From positions 1-64,000 of the forward strand of contig NZ_JAJSED010000001.1 of the NCBI RefSeq assembly GCF_023555385.1: a stretch of 64,000 bases of DNA, read 5' to 3'. This document shows, piece after piece, positions 10,624 to 20,905 of this stretch. Source of the DNA: Guyparkeria hydrothermalis. GTDB lineage: Bacteria; Pseudomonadota; Gammaproteobacteria; Halothiobacillales; Halothiobacillaceae. Made by a program: the position numbers and the translations under genes. Numbering within the stretch: position 1 is the stretch's first letter; each line of letters starts with the position of its first letter. The notes under the pieces are model-generated. The model saw only the letters and a list, made by a program, of their open reading frames with translations. It ran no database searches and was not told the origin of the DNA.

Positions 10624-10666
10624 AAAAAACCGGGACCCGGCACCTGTCCCGAGGGCCGGGCACCGG
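10624..10666 (-). terminator. Terminator-like hairpin between the two entericidin genes
   Basis: On the minus strand a 12-base arm CCGGTGCCCGGC (10666-10655) pairs imperfectly (10 of 12) with GCCGGGTCCCGG (10641-10630), followed by TTTTTTGAA. It lies downstream of copy 2 and upstream of copy 1. Confidence 0.55.
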
Positions 10667-10687
10667 TCTGTTCGCCAGCCACATACC

Positions 10688-10716
10688 AAAAAAAGCCACG
10701 CCGCGTTGGGCGTGGC
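10688..10716 (-). terminator. Rho-independent terminator of entericidin copy 2
   Basis: The perfect arms GCCACGCC (10695-10702) and GGCGTGGC (10709-10716) are followed on the minus strand by TTTTTTT. It lies 28 bases past the stop of copy 2. Confidence 0.85.
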
Positions 10717-10743
10717 CTCGTTCCGCCGGAGGGCGGAGCAACG

Positions 10744-10896
10744 TCAATCGTGCTCTTCGGCCTCGTTGTCGATGGACTCGCCGAGATCCTGAGTGTCCTC
10801 GCCGAGGCCTTCAACGGTATTGCAGCCCGACAGGATGGCCATCGGCGCGATCAATGCTGCCAGTAGACTCATGCGCTTGAGGAACGAAGTCATCAT
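10744..10896 (-). CDS. Entericidin-like small lipoprotein, copy 2
   Basis: 50 residues: MMTSFLKRMS leads into a hydrophobic segment and a lipobox ILSGC with Cys 25, then NTVEGLGEDTQDLGESIDN. The mature part is a clear paralogue of copy 1 (NT-EGLGED--LG-S). AGGAG is placed seven bases before the first ATG. It is insulated from copy 1 by two terminator-like hairpins, so the two genes can be expressed separately, as reported for ecnA and ecnB in E. coli. Confidence 0.85.
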   Translation of the reverse strand: MMTSFLKRMSLLAALIAPMAILSGCNTVEGLGEDTQDLGESIDNEAEEHD

Positions 10897-11015
10897 CTCG
10901 TTTCTCCTCTTGCTTTTTCAGTAAGTGGCAGGGACTAGGATAGACGGTAAACAGAAATGTTCCTGAGGCGATGTAGTGGTGGTCGGCTAGGAGCGAGGCA
11001 AGGCAAGGAGACTGC

Positions 11016-12218
11016 GTGGAGATATTGCTGATCGGGATGCTGCTGTTGGCCGGCCTGGCGGTTGGATCCCTGGGGAGTCATCTGCTGGGAGTGCCGCGCG
11101 TGGTCGGCTACATCCTGCTGGGCATGCTTTTCGCGCCCGATCTTCTCGGTGGGTATCTGGGCATGGACAGCACCGAATGGACCCAGCCGCTGGTCTCGGT
11201 CGCCCTCGGCGTCATCGCCTATGTCATTGGCGGGGCCATCTCCCCTGGGCAGTTGCGGCGTCTCGGCTGGAGCATCGTCGGCGCCACGCTGGGCGAGGTC
11301 TCGGGCGCCTTCCTGGCAGTGTTCGGTGCCGTGCTGCTGCTCGGCATGACGGTGGCCGATCTGCCACTGTGGTCGTTCGCGCTGGTACTTGCCGCCGTGG
11401 CACCGGCCACGGCGCCTGCGGCCATCGTGGCCGTGGTGCACCAATACCGTGCTCGGGGACAGCTGACGACCATGCTGCTTGGCATGGTGGCGATCGACGA
11501 CGCCCTCGGCATCCTCATCTTCGCCCTGGTGATGGCCACCGTCGGCAGCGGGTCGCTTGGCGGTGCGCTGGGCACCGTCGTCTGGGAGGTCGGTGCGGCG
11601 TTGCTGGTCGGTGGCGTGGGCGGCTTTGTGGTCGAGCGTCTGTCGCGGCGCTTTCACGAGCAGAGCATGCTGCTGCCGATGCTGCTGGGCGGGATTTTCC
11701 TCATCGTCGGGCTGGCCGGGTGGGCCGGCTTCTCGGCGCTGCTGGCGGCCATGGTGTTCGGTTTTTCGGTGCGCTGGTTCTGCGGCCCGCATGCTGAGCG
11801 ACTGTTCGAGCCGGTCGAGGATCTCGAGGAGACCGTCTTCGTGCTCTTCTTCACCTTTGCCGGGCTGCATTTCAATCCGGCCGCCGTGATCGACTACTGG
11901 CCCCTGATGCTGGTGTACTTCGCCGCCCGTGCTGCCGGGTTGTTCGTCGGCGGCGGTACCGGCGCGCGGCTCGCGGGGGCTCCGAAGCCAGTCTGGTCCA
12001 ATGTCGGTTTCGGCCTCTTCCCGCAGGGGGGTGTGGCGATTGGCCTCGCGTTGCTCTTGTTGCACTACCCGGGGTTCTCGCGGGCCGGCGAGGTCATCGT
12101 CAACCTGATTACCACCACGACGCTGCTGACCGAGGCAGTCGGCGCGATCTCGGTGCGCTACGGCCTGCGTCGCGCCGGTGAGCTCGGCCTGGAACGGGCC
12201 GGAGGAGAGGCGAAATGA
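11016..12218 (+). CDS. Cation:proton antiporter, CPA/Kef type
   Basis: A 400-residue integral membrane protein with about 11-12 hydrophobic segments across its length. The start is a GTG after AAGGAG. It opens with the CPA pattern (LGSHLLGVPRVVGYILLGML) and has acidic residues inside membrane segments in VAIDDALGILIFALVM, the expected ion-binding Asp pair of the family. There is no C-terminal TrkA-N domain, unlike KefB/KefC. Its stop overlaps the start of a CBS-domain gene, so a separate regulatory subunit may replace the missing cytosolic domain. The transported ion (sodium or potassium) cannot be told. Confidence 0.87.
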   Translation: MEILLIGMLLLAGLAVGSLGSHLLGVPRVVGYILLGMLFAPDLLGGYLGMDSTEWTQPLVSVALGVIAYVIGGAISPGQLRRLGWSIVGATLGEVSGAFLAVFGAVLLLGMTVADLPLWSFALVLAAVAPATAPAAIVAVVHQYRARGQLTTMLLGMVAIDDALGILIFALVMATVGSGSLGGALGTVVWEVGAALLVGGVGGFVVERLSRRFHEQSMLLPMLLGGIFLIVGLAGWAGFSALLAAMVFGFSVRWFCGPHAERLFEPVEDLEETVFVLFFTFAGLHFNPAAVIDYWPLMLVYFAARAAGLFVGGGTGARLAGAPKPVWSNVGFGLFPQGGVAIGLALLLLHYPGFSRAGEVIVNLITTTTLLTEAVGAISVRYGLRRAGELGLERAGGEAK

Positions 12219-12655
12219 AGATTGCCGATTGGCTGGAGCAGCATCCGGTGAACGGGGTGACGGTCGAGCGTGATGCCTCGCTCGAGGAGGCGGCCGAGGC
12301 GTTGCTGGCCGAGCCGGAGTGCCGGGACATCTACGTGACCGATGCCGAGGGGCGAGTCGTCGGTCACCTGGGATTCCGTCGGCTGGCCGGCGTGCTGCTC
12401 TCGGCCCACCGGCCGACGCACAGCCGGCGGCAGATGCTCGAGCGCGTGGCGCGTGGACCGGTCCACGAGTTCATGGACCGGCGCTTCATCGCCGCTCGTC
12501 TGGACGAGAACGTTCACCAGGTGCTCCATCCCCACATGGAGCGGCGCGTCGAGGACATTCCGGTGCTCGATGCTGACGGTCGGCTGGTGGGCGTGATCCG
12601 GCTGGTCGATCTGGTCCGCGCGGCCATCGAGCCGTCGGATCAGAGCATCGGCTGA
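12215..12655 (+). CDS. CBS-domain protein, likely partner of the antiporter
   Basis: 146 residues holding two CBS motifs and nothing else: the first about residues 8-62 (DIYVTDAEGRVVGHLGFRRL), the second about 82-138 (DIPVLDADGRLVGVIRLVDL). CBS pairs (Bateman modules) bind adenine nucleotides and regulate transporters and enzymes. The ATG overlaps the antiporter stop as ATGA, the usual mark of translational coupling. Control of the antiporter by nucleotide or ionic state is inference from this arrangement. Confidence 0.85.
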   Translation: MKIADWLEQHPVNGVTVERDASLEEAAEALLAEPECRDIYVTDAEGRVVGHLGFRRLAGVLLSAHRPTHSRRQMLERVARGPVHEFMDRRFIAARLDENVHQVLHPHMERRVEDIPVLDADGRLVGVIRLVDLVRAAIEPSDQSIG

Positions 12656-12657
12656 TT

Positions 12658-13116
12658 TCAGGCGCGGGGATCGCCGCCGAGGTAGGAAGCCGCCGGGTCG
12701 ACCAGGAAGCGACCTTCCATCGCCTTGCGGCCGAGCAGCATGCGAAAGCGCATCGTGTCGCGGTCGGTCAGGGTCAGTTCGACCGGCTCCACGAGCTCGC
12801 CGATTACCACGCGCGTGGCGATCACGTAGCGATTCTCACGGTGACCCCCGGAGTCCGAGACCAGGCGGCGGTCGAGCAGCTCGGCCTCGCAGCGGACCAC
12901 GGTGTCGTTGTCCTGCTGGATGGGGTGTACGCCGATGCGCACCATGTCCCGCCCGTCGCGGCGGAACGGCTCGACGGCAAAGGCGTGTAGCGCCGAGGTA
13001 CGTGCGCCGGTGTCGACCTTCACCTTGATCCGGTCGATACCGAGGTCGGGCAGGGCGACCCATTCCCGCCAGCCCAGTAGAGCCAGCCGTTCGGCGGTGT
13101 CGTCGTGGTTCGTCAT
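12658..13116 (-). CDS. Retropepsin-like aspartic peptidase, RimB / 'ATP-dependent zinc protease' family
   Basis: A 152-residue protein with the single retroviral-type aspartic-peptidase motif [14 protein letters not shown] near residues 33-46 and a later [14 protein letters not shown] strand, which is the hallmark of the family often annotated as ATP-dependent zinc protease and named RimB next to rimK in pseudomonads. It lies five bases after the AstE/AspA-like gene and is the last of three genes led by rimK. Association with the ribosomal S6 modification enzyme suggests a role in trimming or handling glutamylated tails; that is inference. No zinc motif is seen. Confidence 0.82.
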   Translation of the reverse strand: MTNHDDTAERLALLGWREWVALPDLGIDRIKVKVDTGARTSALHAFAVEPFRRDGRDMVRIGVHPIQQDNDTVVRCEAELLDRRLVSDSGGHRENRYVIATRVVIGELVEPVELTLTDRDTMRFRMLLGRKAMEGRFLVDPAASYLGGDPRA

Positions 13117-13121
13117 CGCAC

Positions 13122-14153
13122 TCAGTCCTCGGAAACGTCCTCTTCCTCGGCGTGATTGGCCTGAAAGTCCTCAACCGAACCGGCGATCTCGCTGACGTCG
13201 CCCTTGAAGCGGGCGATGTGGTACACCGCGTCGCCCTCGTGGACCAATGGCCGCTCGAGCCGGCCGATCACCACCCCGTTGCTGGTGGAGACGATCGATT
13301 CGCGTCGCCCGCTATAGGCATCGTCGACGTAGCCCAATGTCTCGCCGCGCTTCACCTGGGCGCCGAGACGCACCACGGTGCCGAGCATGCCGCTTTCCGG
13401 GGCACGTACCCACAGGCTGCGGCGCGAAATGAACGGTTCCGGCCGAGCGGTCTTGCGGCGTGAGGGCGACAGCATGCCGAGGTTGCGCATGACGCTCAGC
13501 ACCCCCTGTGTGCCGGCGCGGATGGAGACCTCGTCGAAGCGCAGCGCTTCGCCGGCCTCGTAGAGCAGCATGGGAATGCCGAGCTCGCCGGCTGCCGCCC
13601 GCAGCGAGCCGTCGCGCAGCGAGGCATTCAGCAGGACCGGCACGCCGAAGGCCTTGGCGAGCTTCAGGGTTTCCGGGTCATCGAGGTTGCCGCGGATCTG
13701 CGGCAGGTTGGTGCGGTGCATCGCACCGGTGTGCAGATCGATGCCATGCGTGCAGCGCCTCACGATCTCGTCGAGGAACAGATTGGCCAGACGGGCGGCC
13801 AGCGAACCTTCCTCGGAGCCGGGGAACGAGCGATTGAGGTCGCGCCGGTCCGGCAGGTAGCGACTTTCGTGGATCAGGCCGTAGGCGTTGACCACCGGCA
13901 CGGCGATCAGTGTCCCGCGCAAGCGACTCAGTGCCCGAGTCTTGAGCACCCGGCGGATGATCTCGACGCCATTTAGCTCGTCGCCGTGAATGGCCGCACA
14001 GACGAACAGCGTGGGGCCATCTCGACGGCCATGGATCACGTGGACGGGCATGGACAGCTCGGTGTGCGAACTCAGTCGCGGCATCGGCAGATCGACCAGG
14101 GCGCGGCTGCCGGGGGCGATCTTGCGACCGGCGATCTCGAACGCGGCGCGCAT
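13122..14153 (-). CDS. Succinylglutamate desuccinylase / aspartoacylase family metallopeptidase
   Basis: A 343-residue member of the M14-like AstE/AspA superfamily. Zinc ligands are visible in [12 protein letters not shown] (H-x-x-E) and the later IDLHTGAMH, and a C-terminal beta-rich tail follows. It is not a standard arginine-catabolism AstE: no ast genes surround it. It sits between rimK and the retropepsin-like gene with four- and five-base gaps, so it belongs to a RimK-associated unit. Hydrolysis of a gamma-glutamyl or N-acyl amino-acid bond would fit, but the substrate is unknown. Confidence 0.85.
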   Translation of the reverse strand: MRAAFEIAGRKIAPGSRALVDLPMPRLSSHTELSMPVHVIHGRRDGPTLFVCAAIHGDELNGVEIIRRVLKTRALSRLRGTLIAVPVVNAYGLIHESRYLPDRRDLNRSFPGSEEGSLAARLANLFLDEIVRRCTHGIDLHTGAMHRTNLPQIRGNLDDPETLKLAKAFGVPVLLNASLRDGSLRAAAGELGIPMLLYEAGEALRFDEVSIRAGTQGVLSVMRNLGMLSPSRRKTARPEPFISRRSLWVRAPESGMLGTVVRLGAQVKRGETLGYVDDAYSGRRESIVSTSNGVVIGRLERPLVHEGDAVYHIARFKGDVSEIAGSVEDFQANHAEEEDVSED

Positions 14154-14157
14154 CGGT

Positions 14158-15078
<921 letters not shown>

Positions 15079-15245
15079 GTCTCGATTCGTTCCAGACGGA
15101 AAACGGGTAAGGGGAAAGGGATTTCCGCGCGCATCGTCCAGTCGGAGGAAACGCGAGTAACGACCTTACTGTAGGAAAGATTGCGCCGGATTGAGCGAAG
15201 TCGGTGACCGATCGGCGGCAGACGAGTGCCAATCGGGTCGGAATC

Positions 15246-15332
15246 TGGTGCGGGTGGCCGGACTCGAACCGGCACGGCCGTGAGGCCTGCAGATTTTAAG
15301 TCTGCTGTGTCTACCAATTCCACCACACCCGC
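15246..15332 (-). tRNA. tRNA-Leu (anticodon UAA)
   Basis: Read on the minus strand: 5' acceptor GCGGGTG pairs with CACCCGC, discriminator A, encoded CCA. The anticodon stem GCAGA/TCTGC encloses CTTAAAA, giving anticodon TAA. A long variable arm (GGCCTCACGGCC) and the T arm GGTTCGAGTCC are present, as expected for leucine tRNA. It sits alone between rimK and the M16 peptidase gene. Confidence 0.97.
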
Positions 15333-15481
15333 GGTGGGAGCGCGTCGGGCGCGATGCCCGGCGGGGGCGGCATTCTATCGCCTTTTCGGCTGCCCCGCGA
15401 CCGGCATGCAAGCCCATGCATGTGCGTTACACTGCCCGATCCGATTCATTCAGCGAATTTCTTCCGGAGTCACGCGCGATC

Positions 15482-18424
15482 ATGTCAGAAGCCACTGCTT
15501 CCGAGGCCCTCGGCCAAGAGGTGGGTCACCACCCCGCGTTCAACCTGGTGCGTTCGGTACCCATCGAGGCGCTCAACCTGACCGTCGAGGAGTACCGCCA
15601 CGACAAGACCGGTGCCCGGCACTACCACCTGGCCACCGACGACGAGCAGAACGTCTTCCTGGTCGGCCTGCGCACGGTGCCGGAAGACTCCACCGGCGTG
15701 GCCCACATCCTCGAGCACACCGCGCTGTGCGGCTCGGAGCGCTATCCGGTGCGCGACCCGTTCTTCATGATGATTCGCCGGTCGCTCAATACGTTCATGA
15801 ACGCTTTCACCTCGAGCGACTGGACGGCTTACCCGTTCGCCTCCTGCAACGTGAAGGACTTCTACAACCTGCTCGACGTCTATCTCGACGCGACGTTCTT
15901 CTCGCGCATCGACGAGCTGGACTTCCGCCAGGAGGGCCATCGGGTCGAGTTCGAGCAGTGGGACGATCCGAGTACCCCGCTGACCTTCAAGGGCGTGGTC
16001 TTCAATGAGATGAAGGGCGCGATGAGCGACCCGACCTCCGTGCTCTGGCAGACGCTCTCGCGCGAGCTGTTCCCGGACACCACCTATCACCACAACTCCG
16101 GCGGCGATCCGGCGCGGATTCCGGATCTGACCTACGAGCAGATGGTGGCGTTCTACAAGCGCTTCTATCACCCGTCGAACGCCGTGTTCATGACCTACGG
16201 CAACCAGCCGGTCGATCGCCTGCAAAAGGAATTCGAAGAGCGCGCGCTGGCGCGGTTCGACGAAATCGACCCGGACTCGGCCGTGCCGCTGCAACCGATC
16301 TTCGCCGGCCCGAAGCAGGTCGAGGACGTCTACCCCCTCGACGATGACGACACCGCCGAGAAGACCCACGTGAACGTCGGCTGGATGCTGGGCGAGAGTG
16401 CCGATTTGGATGCGCGCCTCGAGGCGCAACTGCTCGAGGGCGTGCTGCTGGAGAACAGCGCCTCGCCGCTGTTGAAGGCCCTGGAGACCACCGACCTGGG
16501 CGCCGCGCCCTCGCCGGTGCTGGGGCTGGAAGACTCCCAGCGCCAGATGGTGTTCGTCGCCGGGCTCGAGGGCAGCGAGGCCGACCGGGCCGAGGCGGTG
16601 GAGCAGCTGGTCCTCGACACGCTAACCGAGGTGGCCGAAAAGGGCGTCGACCCGGACATGGTCGAGTCGGTGTTGCACCAGCTCGAGCTCTCGCAGCGCG
16701 AGGTGACCGGCGACGGCTTTCCCTACGGTCTGCACCTGATCGTCCAGGCCCTGCCGGCGGCGATCCACGACAGCGACCCGATCAACCTGCTCGACCTGGA
16801 GCCAGCGCTCGAGCGCCTGCGTGCCAAGGCCGCCGACCCGCAGTTCATCCCCAACCTCGTGCGCCGGCTGCTGCTCGACAACCCGCACCGGGTGCGGCTG
16901 GTCCTGAAGCCGGACACCGAGCTGTCCGGCCGCCAGCAGGCCGAGGAGAAGGCACGGCTTTCCGCCATGCAGGACACCCTGGGCGACGAGGACCAGCGCC
17001 AGATCGTCGAGCAGGCCAAGGCGCTGGCGGACCGTCAGGCCGAGGAGGGTGATCTCTCCATCCTGCCGACGGTGACCCGCGAGGACATTCCCGCGGACAT
17101 CGATATCCCGCAGCCCGAGCAGTTCGTCCACCAGCCGTCGAGCCAGCGCTGGTACAACCGCAGCACCAACGGTCTGGCCTACCTGCAGCTGGCGATCGAC
17201 CTGCCCGACCTCGATCGCGACGAGCTTGAGTTGATGCCGGTCTACACCGGTTTGCTGACCGAACTGGGCGCTGGTGACCGGGATTACCTGCAGATGGCCG
17301 AGGCCGTCGCGGCGAAGACCGGCGGATTCGCCTCGGGCGCCTCGGTGCGTGCCGGCATCAATGACGTGCACTCGGCCAGCGGCTTCTGGCTGCTGTCGGG
17401 CAAGTCACTGGTGCGCAATGCGGATGCCATGGTCGACCTGTTCCATCAGCACCTCGATGCCGCGCGCTTCGACGAGATCGACCGCATCTGCGATCTGGTC
17501 AGCCAGATGCGCTTCGGCACCGAGCAGGGCGTATCCGGCCGTGGTCACATCCACGCGATGCTGCTGGCTTCCAGCGGCATGTCCGCGCGGGCCTCCCTGC
17601 GCCACGACACCGCTGGGGTGGCCGCCGTGCGCCGCATCAAGGCGATGGACGACGGTCTCGAGCAGGCCGAGTCGCGCTACGACTTGGCCGAACGGCTGGC
17701 GCGCCTGCACGACAAGCTCAAGGGCGGCCTGCGTCACTACAACGTGGTTACCGAGCAGCGCCATTTCGCCGAGATGGCGCAGGCGCTCCGCCCGCACATG
17801 CACCAGGGCAGCACCGAGCAGCCGTTCCACCTTGGCCGGCACGAATCGCAGGTGCACGAGGCCTGGGTCGGCAACCTGGCGGTCAATTACTGCGCCCAGG
17901 CGCATGCCGCCGTGCCGCCCAAGCACCCGGATGCCGCCGCACTGGCGGTGCTCGGTGGCTTCATGCGCAACGGCTTCCTGCACACGGCCATCCGCGAGAA
18001 GGGCGGTGCGTACGGAGGTGGGGCCGGCTTTGATGCCGAGTCCGGCAGTTTCCGCTTCTTCTCCTACCGCGACCCGCGCCTGGGCGAGACGCTCGAGGAC
18101 TTCGGCAATGCGGTCGACTGGGTGGTCGACAACGCCCATGAGGATCGGACCGTCGACGAGGCAATCTTCGGCGTGATCGCCTCGATCGACAAGCCGGGCT
18201 CGCCGGCGGGCGAGGCCAAGAAGGCGTTCATGGACGAATTGCACGGCCGTACACCGGAGGATCTGCGCGAGATACGTGCCCGGGTGCTGGATGTCACCCA
18301 GGACGACCTCAAGCGGGTGGCGGAGACCTACCTGAAGCCGGACACGGCATCGGTTGGCGTGCTGGCGGGTCCGTCCCGCGAGGACGATCTGGCCGAGCTT
18401 GGGCTCGTTATCGAGCGGATCTGA
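15482..18424 (+). CDS. M16 family zinc metallopeptidase (PreP-like, M16C)
   Basis: 980 residues from the ATG at 15482, twelve bases after GGAG. The in-frame ATG at 15416 would add 22 residues overlapping the probable promoter region. The inverted zinc motif HILEH is at 75-79, followed by TALCGSERYPVRDPF, characteristic of the presequence-protease branch. A downstream catalytic Glu is expected in the GVVFNEMKGAMSD region. The two-halves-and-hinge length (about 1000) fits PreP. The enzyme degrades unstructured peptides inside a closed chamber. No signal peptide, so cytoplasmic. It appears monocistronic or linked to perM, 52 bases downstream. Confidence 0.93.
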   Translation: MSEATASEALGQEVGHHPAFNLVRSVPIEALNLTVEEYRHDKTGARHYHLATDDEQNVFLVGLRTVPEDSTGVAHILEHTALCGSERYPVRDPFFMMIRRSLNTFMNAFTSSDWTAYPFASCNVKDFYNLLDVYLDATFFSRIDELDFRQEGHRVEFEQWDDPSTPLTFKGVVFNEMKGAMSDPTSVLWQTLSRELFPDTTYHHNSGGDPARIPDLTYEQMVAFYKRFYHPSNAVFMTYGNQPVDRLQKEFEERALARFDEIDPDSAVPLQPIFAGPKQVEDVYPLDDDDTAEKTHVNVGWMLGESADLDARLEAQLLEGVLLENSASPLLKALETTDLGAAPSPVLGLEDSQRQMVFVAGLEGSEADRAEAVEQLVLDTLTEVAEKGVDPDMVESVLHQLELSQREVTGDGFPYGLHLIVQALPAAIHDSDPINLLDLEPALERLRAKAADPQFIPNLVRRLLLDNPHRVRLVLKPDTELSGRQQAEEKARLSAMQDTLGDEDQRQIVEQAKALADRQAEEGDLSILPTVTREDIPADIDIPQPEQFVHQPSSQRWYNRSTNGLAYLQLAIDLPDLDRDELELMPVYTGLLTELGAGDRDYLQMAEAVAAKTGGFASGASVRAGINDVHSASGFWLLSGKSLVRNADAMVDLFHQHLDAARFDEIDRICDLVSQMRFGTEQGVSGRGHIHAMLLASSGMSARASLRHDTAGVAAVRRIKAMDDGLEQAESRYDLAERLARLHDKLKGGLRHYNVVTEQRHFAEMAQALRPHMHQGSTEQPFHLGRHESQVHEAWVGNLAVNYCAQAHAAVPPKHPDAAALAVLGGFMRNGFLHTAIREKGGAYGGGAGFDAESGSFRFFSYRDPRLGETLEDFGNAVDWVVDNAHEDRTVDEAIFGVIASIDKPGSPAGEAKKAFMDELHGRTPEDLREIRARVLDVTQDDLKRVAETYLKPDTASVGVLAGPSREDDLAELGLVIERI

Positions 18425-18476
18425 TTCAAAGGCGGCTAGACTGGCCGCCTGCAAAAGTGACAACCAACGGAGGGGT

Positions 18477-19562
18477 ATGATGCGCTGGATGATCGGGATT
18501 GGAGTGGTCGGCCTGCTGGTGCTGACCTATTTTCTGCTGCCGATCCTGAGCCCCTTCGTGGTCGGCTTCATCATTGCCTACCTGTTCAATCCGTTGGTCA
18601 CCCGGCTGGACCGGCACGGGGTTTCCCGGACCTGGGGCACCTCGCTGATCTTCCTCGGCGGCGCGCTGGTACTGCTGGTCGCGCTGGTGGCGCTGATTCC
18701 GGTGCTGATCGAGCAGACCGTCCGCCTGGTGCGCGTCTTCCCCCAGCTGCTGGATATCGTCCAGCAGCGGATCATTCCCTGGGTCACCCAGACCACCGGA
18801 CTCGAGCTGCACGTCGATCAGTTGCGCGCCCTGGTGGTCTCCCATGGCGAGACCATCGCCAAGGTGGTCGCCGGCGGGCTCTCGAACGTGTCGGCGACGG
18901 GGACGGCGGCGTTCATCGCCCTGATGAACCTGCTGCTGATCCCGGTGATCGCCTTCTATCTGCTGCGCGACTGGCCGGTCGTAATTGCCCGCGTCGAGCA
19001 GATGCTGCCCAGGCACCGCGTCGATTCGATCGCCCTGATGGCGCGCGAGTCCGACAGCATGCTGGGCAACTTCCTGCGCGGTCAGTTGGCGGTGATGATT
19101 GCCAACGGCGTCACCTATTCGATCGGTCTGACCCTGATCGGGCTGGAGACGGGGATCGCCATCGGCATGTTCGCCGGGCTGGTCAGTTTCGTGCCGTATC
19201 TCGGCACCATTATCGGCATCCTGCTGGCGCTGATTGCCATGTACATCCAGGCCGACAGTCTCTGGCCGCTGCTGCTGGTTCTCGGCGTCTTCGGGGTCGG
19301 GCAGGTGCTCGAAACGGTCGCCTGGCAACCGCGCTTCGTCGGCAACGAGATCGGCATGCACCCGGTTGCCGTGATCTTCGCGGTGATGGCCGGTGGCCAG
19401 CTGTTCGGCTTCTTCGGCATCCTGCTGGCGCTGCCGGTCTCGGCGGTGTTGATCGTGCTCGGCGAGCACGCCCTGGCCGCCTACCGGGAGAGTCGTTACT
19501 ACCGGGGCAAAGACGAGCGGGCCTTGCCGCCGGGCGACGGCGACGAACCGGTGGAGGGCTGA
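18477..19562 (+). CDS. AI-2E family transporter / PerM-like permease
   Basis: 361 residues with ACGGAGG before the ATG at 18477. Two N-terminal membrane helices (VVGLLVLTYFLLPILSPF and the next segment), a central soluble-looking stretch, and about five further helices from about 150 form the typical AI-2E/UPF0118 topology. Conserved GLVSFVPYLGTIIGILLAL is visible. The family includes PerM, YdiK and TqsA; substrate is uncertain (one member exports AI-2). Position directly before hda, with a seven-base gap, matches the perM-hda pair in other gammaproteobacteria. Confidence 0.9.
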   Translation: MMRWMIGIGVVGLLVLTYFLLPILSPFVVGFIIAYLFNPLVTRLDRHGVSRTWGTSLIFLGGALVLLVALVALIPVLIEQTVRLVRVFPQLLDIVQQRIIPWVTQTTGLELHVDQLRALVVSHGETIAKVVAGGLSNVSATGTAAFIALMNLLLIPVIAFYLLRDWPVVIARVEQMLPRHRVDSIALMARESDSMLGNFLRGQLAVMIANGVTYSIGLTLIGLETGIAIGMFAGLVSFVPYLGTIIGILLALIAMYIQADSLWPLLLVLGVFGVGQVLETVAWQPRFVGNEIGMHPVAVIFAVMAGGQLFGFFGILLALPVSAVLIVLGEHALAAYRESRYYRGKDERALPPGDGDEPVEG

Positions 19563-19569
19563 GCGGCCC

Positions 19570-20265
19570 ATGCAGCAGATCCCGCTGGCACTGGACCTGG
19601 TTACGCCCACGAGCTTCGAGGGGTTCATCGGCAACGAGAACCTGTTGCTCAAGGCGACATTGGCCGAGCAGGCGGCTGGCTATGGCGAGGCGCAGGTGTT
19701 CATCCATGGCCCGAGCGGGTCGGGCAAGTCGCATCTGGCACAGGCGGCCTGCTACCACGCCGGTTCGATGGGCCGGCCGGCGGCCTACTGGCCCCTGCGC
19801 CAGATCGGCGGGCAGCTGGCGGCGGCCAGCGAGCAGATCGATGCCTTCGCGCTGGCGGTGGTCGACGACGTCGATGCGTTGGTCGGCCAGGCCGAGGGCG
19901 AGTTCCTGTTGTTCGACCTGATCAACCGGGCGCGCGAGGCCGAGGTGCCATTGCTGCTTACAGCCTCGCGCCCGCCGGCGGACCTGCCGGTGAAATTGGC
20001 GGATCTCGCCTCGCGGTTGAGCTGGGGGGCGGTAATGGCCGTGCACCTGCCCGGTGACGGCGAGAAGATCGAACTGCTCCGTGCCCGGGCGCAGGCCCGG
20101 GGGCTGGAGATGCCGCACGGCACGGCGCAGTGGATGCTCGCGCATCTGCCGCGCGACGTCGGTACCTTGCTCGAGGCACTTGACCGCCTCGATCGCCAGT
20201 CGATGATCGCCAAGCGACGCCTGACCATCCCCTTCGTCCGCGAGGTGCTGGTCGAGACCGAGTGA
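19570..20265 (+). CDS. hda: DnaA regulatory inactivator Hda
   Basis: A 231-residue AAA+ protein with the N-terminal clamp-binding motif QIPLALDL, Walker A GPSGSGKSH near 47-55, a short Walker B ALAVVDDVDAL, and the DnaA-like lid. Hda binds the sliding clamp and stimulates ATP hydrolysis by DnaA, preventing re-initiation. It lacks the DNA-binding domain IV of DnaA, and its length is right for Hda. It follows perM by seven bases and converges with smpB. Confidence 0.95.
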   Translation: MQQIPLALDLVTPTSFEGFIGNENLLLKATLAEQAAGYGEAQVFIHGPSGSGKSHLAQAACYHAGSMGRPAAYWPLRQIGGQLAAASEQIDAFALAVVDDVDALVGQAEGEFLLFDLINRAREAEVPLLLTASRPPADLPVKLADLASRLSWGAVMAVHLPGDGEKIELLRARAQARGLEMPHGTAQWMLAHLPRDVGTLLEALDRLDRQSMIAKRRLTIPFVREVLVETE

Positions 20266-20324
20266 GCGCCGATCGGTTGTTACCTGATCAGCCGCTGCCT
20301 GCCAGCGAACCGTGCAGAGGTCCG

Positions 20325-20804
20325 CTAGATCGTATGGCGAACGATGCGAGCCTTGTCGCGTTGCCAGTCGCGGTCCTTGATGGTGGCGCGCTTGTCGTGC
20401 GACTTCTTGCCCTGGCCGAGGGCGATCTCGAGCTTGACCATGCCGCGTTTGAAGTACAGCGCGATGGGCACGATGGTGAACCCCTTGCGCTCGACCTGAC
20501 CGATCAGGCGGGCCAGTTCGTGGTCGTGAAGCAGCAGCTTGCGCGTGCGCGTCGGATCCGGCCGAACGTGGCTCGAGGCCTGCAGGAGCGGCGTGATCAC
20601 CGCGCCGAGCAGCCAGGCCTCGCCGTCCTTGATGATCACGTGCGCATCGGCGATCTGGGCCTTGCCGGCGCGCAGGGCCTTCACTTCCCAGCCCTCGAGC
20701 ACCAGGCCGGCCTCGATGCGGTCGCCAAGGAAATAGTCGAACTTCGCCTTCTTGTTCAGCGCGATGGTCGACTGTCCGGTGGTGGGCTTCTTGTTCTTGC
20801 TCAT
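20325..20804 (-). CDS. smpB: SsrA-binding protein SmpB
   Basis: 159 residues. SmpB delivers tmRNA to stalled ribosomes. The core [20 protein letters not shown] and [15 protein letters not shown] is intact, and the basic C-terminal tail [20 protein letters not shown] is the part that mimics mRNA in the ribosome. No ssrA gene is seen nearby. The gene is divergent from ratA/rnfH across the inverted-repeat element and the NSS transporter, whereas in many gammaproteobacteria smpB and ratA are adjacent; here something has been inserted between them. Confidence 0.96.
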   Translation of the reverse strand: MSKNKKPTTGQSTIALNKKAKFDYFLGDRIEAGLVLEGWEVKALRAGKAQIADAHVIIKDGEAWLLGAVITPLLQASSHVRPDPTRTRKLLLHDHELARLIGQVERKGFTIVPIALYFKRGMVKLEIALGQGKKSHDKRATIKDRDWQRDKARIVRHTI

Positions 20805-20905
20805 GCGCGCATTCTAGCAGCATGTCGGCCGGTTGCCGCCCGGAATCGGGCAGTGCCGCCCCGGTCGCCGGCTTGGTCGCCATGGCGGCATGGTGGTAGT
20901 TTCAA

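Noticed and set aside
19210-20883. A 557-codon minus-strand frame spanning smpB, hda and perM
   Set aside because: It runs out of frame through smpB and antisense to two clear genes.
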